Source: Candidatus Izemoplasmatales bacterium
GTDB taxonomy: Bacteria; Bacillota_I; Bacilli_A; Izemoplasmatales; Hujiaoplasmataceae
Direction of reading: 5' to 3'
Assembly (NCBI GenBank): GCA_028691335.1
Contig: JAQUZK010000080.1
Location: 1 to 6,538, forward strand
Length of the DNA stretch: 6,538 bases
Shown here: positions 5,265 to 6,538 of the stretch, one piece after another
Layout: every line of letters starts with the position of its first letter
Position numbering within the stretch: the first letter of the stretch is position 1
The notes under the pieces: model-generated
The model's input: only the letters and a program-made list of their open reading frames with translations
Database searches by the model: none
What the model was told of the DNA's origin: nothing
Position numbers and translations under genes: made by a program

Positions 5265-5750
5265 ATGGATTATACCATTAATGATTATGAAACAAGGTAT
5301 TATGCGGGAATTGAGTTGATTGGCGGCTTAAAAGCCGAATCAAAAGATTATGATAAGCTTCCTGATTTGTGGAATGATTTTCGTCAGGTTTATCTTGAAG
5401 ATATACCTCATAAAGTTGTTCCAAATAAGTTTATAGGCTTAGAAATGTATCGATTTGACTTCATGGAATCGAAGACAATGGATTATTTTGCTTTAGTAGA
5501 GATAACTCATCTTTTTGATTGTGATCAAGAGGATGTTGTAACTAAGAAACTACCTAAAGGAAGATATATTTCATTTACAATAAACCATGATGATCTTCTA
5601 GATGAAGTTGAGAATGTATATGAATATATTAAACAAGAGAATATCAACATTCATTTAGGATTTGATTTTAAAGAGTATTTAAATAGTGAGAATTATCAAG
5701 AGAGCGGAGCGAAGTTGTGTTTGAGTTTTAAGTTAGAAGATGACATTTAA
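5265..5750 (+). CDS. GyrI-like small-molecule-binding domain protein
   Basis: Stand-alone domain of the GyrI-like / AraC effector-binding family, 161 residues, the normal size for a single domain. Residues about 2-160 hold the two-repeat beta-alpha-beta fold pattern: 'RYYAGIELIGG' first strand, the helix 'YDKLPDLWNDFRQVYL', 'FIGLEMYRFD', 'YFALVEIT', then 'KLPKGRYISFTINHDDL' and 'VYEYIKQENI'. The late pocket acidic pattern is represented by E and D residues near 'GFDFKEYL'. In this family the fold binds small molecules as part of MerR/AraC regulators, acts as a DNA gyrase inhibitor (GyrI/SbmC), or hydrolyses cyclopropanoids. No DNA-binding domain is present, so the role here is open. A longer frame starts at GTG 5256, but that GTG lies inside the ribosome binding site AAGAGGTGA (5251-5259), so I place the start at ATG 5265. 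Confidence 0.82.
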   Translation: MDYTINDYETRYYAGIELIGGLKAESKDYDKLPDLWNDFRQVYLEDIPHKVVPNKFIGLEMYRFDFMESKTMDYFALVEITHLFDCDQEDVVTKKLPKGRYISFTINHDDLLDEVENVYEYIKQENINIHLGFDFKEYLNSENYQESGAKLCLSFKLEDDI

Positions 5751-5763
5751 TTGATTAGTTTTT

Positions 5764-5788
5764 AAAGGACGAAAATCGTCCTTTTTTT
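5764..5788 (+). terminator. Rho-independent terminator after the GyrI-like gene
   Basis: AAAGGACGA (5764-5772) pairs perfectly with TCGTCCTTT (5776-5784) around an AAA loop. A run of seven T (5782-5788) follows or overlaps the stem. It lies 13 bases after the stop and cleanly separates this gene from the dehydrogenase downstream. Confidence 0.88.
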
Positions 5789-5831
5789 CATTAAAAAATC
5801 TTAAAAAACTTTTTAAAAGAGTTTAAGGTTA

Positions 5832-5840
5832 TGTTATAAT
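5832..5840 (+). promoter_or_regulatory. Extended -10 promoter of tdh
   Basis: TGTTATAAT has a perfect TATAAT (5835-5840) and the TGn extension. A weak -35-like TTTAAA sits 17 bases upstream (5812-5817). The start would be near 5847, giving a leader of about 32 bases. Confidence 0.6.
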
Positions 5841-5848
5841 GTATATGA

Positions 5849-5862
5849 TGTAAGCGTTTGTA
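5849..5862 (+). promoter_or_regulatory. cre-like site in the tdh leader
   Basis: TGTAAGCGTTTGTA matches 12 of 14 positions of the Bacillus CcpA-binding consensus TGWAANCGNTNWCA, including the central AAnCGnT core. It overlaps the predicted transcription start, a position where CcpA binding normally represses. Repression of amino-acid breakdown by good carbon sources would make sense, but the last half-site is imperfect and no ccpA is visible. Confidence 0.35.
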
Positions 5863-5878
5863 AAAAAGGAGAAAAAAA

Positions 5879-6538
5879 ATGACAGATGTTTCAAATCTAA
5901 AAACGATTGAAATGAAGGCGGTTGTTAAAGATAAACCGGAAAAAGGATTTTCAATTGTAAAAAAAACAATCAGTACTGATTTAGTTCCAGGTGAGGTGTT
6001 GATTAAGATCAACAGTGTTAGTTTTTGTGGTACAGATTCACATATTTATAATTATGATAATTGGGCTAAAAACCGTCTTAAACTGCCTTTGACAGTTGGA
6101 CATGAGTTTACTGGAGAAATTATCAAAATAGCGACTGATGTTACAAGAGTTAAAGTAGGTAATATTGTAAGTGCAGAGACACATATCATTTGTAACAAGT
6201 GTGAGTTTTGCTTAAGAGGTGAAGGACATATTTGTGAAAATACAAAGATTATAGGTGTAGATGTAGATGGATGTTTTGCGGATTATATAAAAATCCCTGC
6301 ACAAAATTGTTTTGTTAGTGACAAAGCAAAAAATCCTTTACATTTATCCGTACAAGAACCGTTAGGAAATGCTGTTCATACTGTATGTCATTTTCAAGTA
6401 GAAGATAAGACTGTTGTAATCGTTGGTTGTGGTCCGATTGGGTTGATGGGTGTTGATGTTGCTTTAGCTTGTAAAGCGAAGAAAGTTATAGCGATTGAAG
6501 TCAATGAATTTAGAAGAAATTTAGCTAAAGAATTAGGC
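5879..6538 (+). CDS. tdh: L-threonine 3-dehydrogenase, N-terminal 220 residues (3' end outside window)
   Basis: NAD-dependent, zinc-containing medium-chain dehydrogenase. It oxidises L-threonine to 2-amino-3-ketobutyrate, which Kbl (2-amino-3-ketobutyrate CoA ligase) normally splits to glycine and acetyl-CoA. About two thirds of the roughly 345-residue protein is present. Catalytic-zinc and active-site motifs are C50-GTDSHIYN and G74-HE. The structural zinc site is complete with Cys105, 108, 111 and 119. The threonine-dehydrogenase-like block EPLGNAVHT (160-168) and the nucleotide-binding GCGPIG (183-188) follow. These blocks, with TVGHEFTGEI, point to threonine dehydrogenase rather than sorbitol or alcohol dehydrogenase. 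AAGGAG at 5866-5871 selects ATG 5879. This gives a leader of about 11 residues before the usual MKAVV start; the inner ATG at 5912 has no good ribosome binding site. A cre-like site precedes it. A downstream kbl cannot be checked here. Confidence 0.85.
   Translation, partial: MTDVSNLKTIEMKAVVKDKPEKGFSIVKKTISTDLVPGEVLIKINSVSFCGTDSHIYNYDNWAKNRLKLPLTVGHEFTGEIIKIATDVTRVKVGNIVSAETHIICNKCEFCLRGEGHICENTKIIGVDVDGCFADYIKIPAQNCFVSDKAKNPLHLSVQEPLGNAVHTVCHFQVEDKTVVIVGCGPIGLMGVDVALACKAKKVIAIEVNEFRRNLAKELG

Noticed and set aside
5791..6012. Minus-strand open frame across the tdh leader and start
   Set aside because: It overlaps the tdh promoter, ribosome binding site and first codons, and its low-complexity sequence is explained by AT-richness.
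1..6538. Alternative genetic code (TGA for tryptophan)
   Set aside because: All tryptophans are TGG and no in-frame TGA occurs in any of the genes, so no recoding is needed.
1..6538. CRISPR array, toxin-antitoxin pair, retron or other defence island
   Set aside because: No repeat-spacer pattern, no small paired genes and no reverse transcriptase core. The only reverse-transcriptase trace is the 25-codon intron protein tail.

Overview
The window comes from a very AT-rich, Gram-positive-type bacterium. It carries a lipoteichoic-acid-synthase-type sulfatase, a lipoprotein with a classical lipobox, AGGAG-type ribosome binding sites and a tRNA with encoded CCA. Tryptophan is always TGG. I see no in-frame TGA, and all six genes whose end is visible stop with TAA or TAG, so the code is not the UGA=Trp code of Mycoplasma. 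The sulfatase sequence style and the base composition fit a low-GC Bacillota or basal mollicute-related lineage (Acholeplasma/Izemoplasma/Haloplasma-like). That placement is inference.

Layout. Positions 1-1088 hold the 3' part of an LtaS-like sulfatase gene. A UPF0316/DUF2179 membrane protein gene follows (1125-1688), probably in the same transcript. A tRNA-Gly(GCC) gene (1782-1855) has its own good promoter. From about 1864 to 2405 there is a graveyard of mobile elements. It holds the left end of an IS3-like element with the first codons of its orfA, cut by the terminal part of an IS21-like element (C-terminus of istB, minus strand). That in turn is joined to the 3' end of a group II intron (last codons of the intron-encoded protein, a decayed domain V, and domain VI with a bulged branch-point A). 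Positions 2406-2501 contain nothing I can assign beyond a short palindrome.

The right half holds separately promoted housekeeping or accessory genes, all on the plus strand: a small lipoprotein (2548-3039), a soluble PAS-GGDEF diguanylate cyclase (3121-4092) with a strong terminator, an aldose 1-epimerase (4195-5196), a GyrI-like effector-binding-domain protein (start corrected to 5265, ending 5750) with a strong terminator, and the first 220 codons of L-threonine 3-dehydrogenase (5879 to the window end). A cre-like sequence overlaps the predicted start of the tdh transcript.

The genes do not form one pathway. They look like an ordinary chromosomal stretch with short monocistronic or bicistronic units. 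I found no new defence, conflict or signalling system. The most informative part is the nested element scar beside the tRNA and the way element-borne signals now seem to serve host genes.
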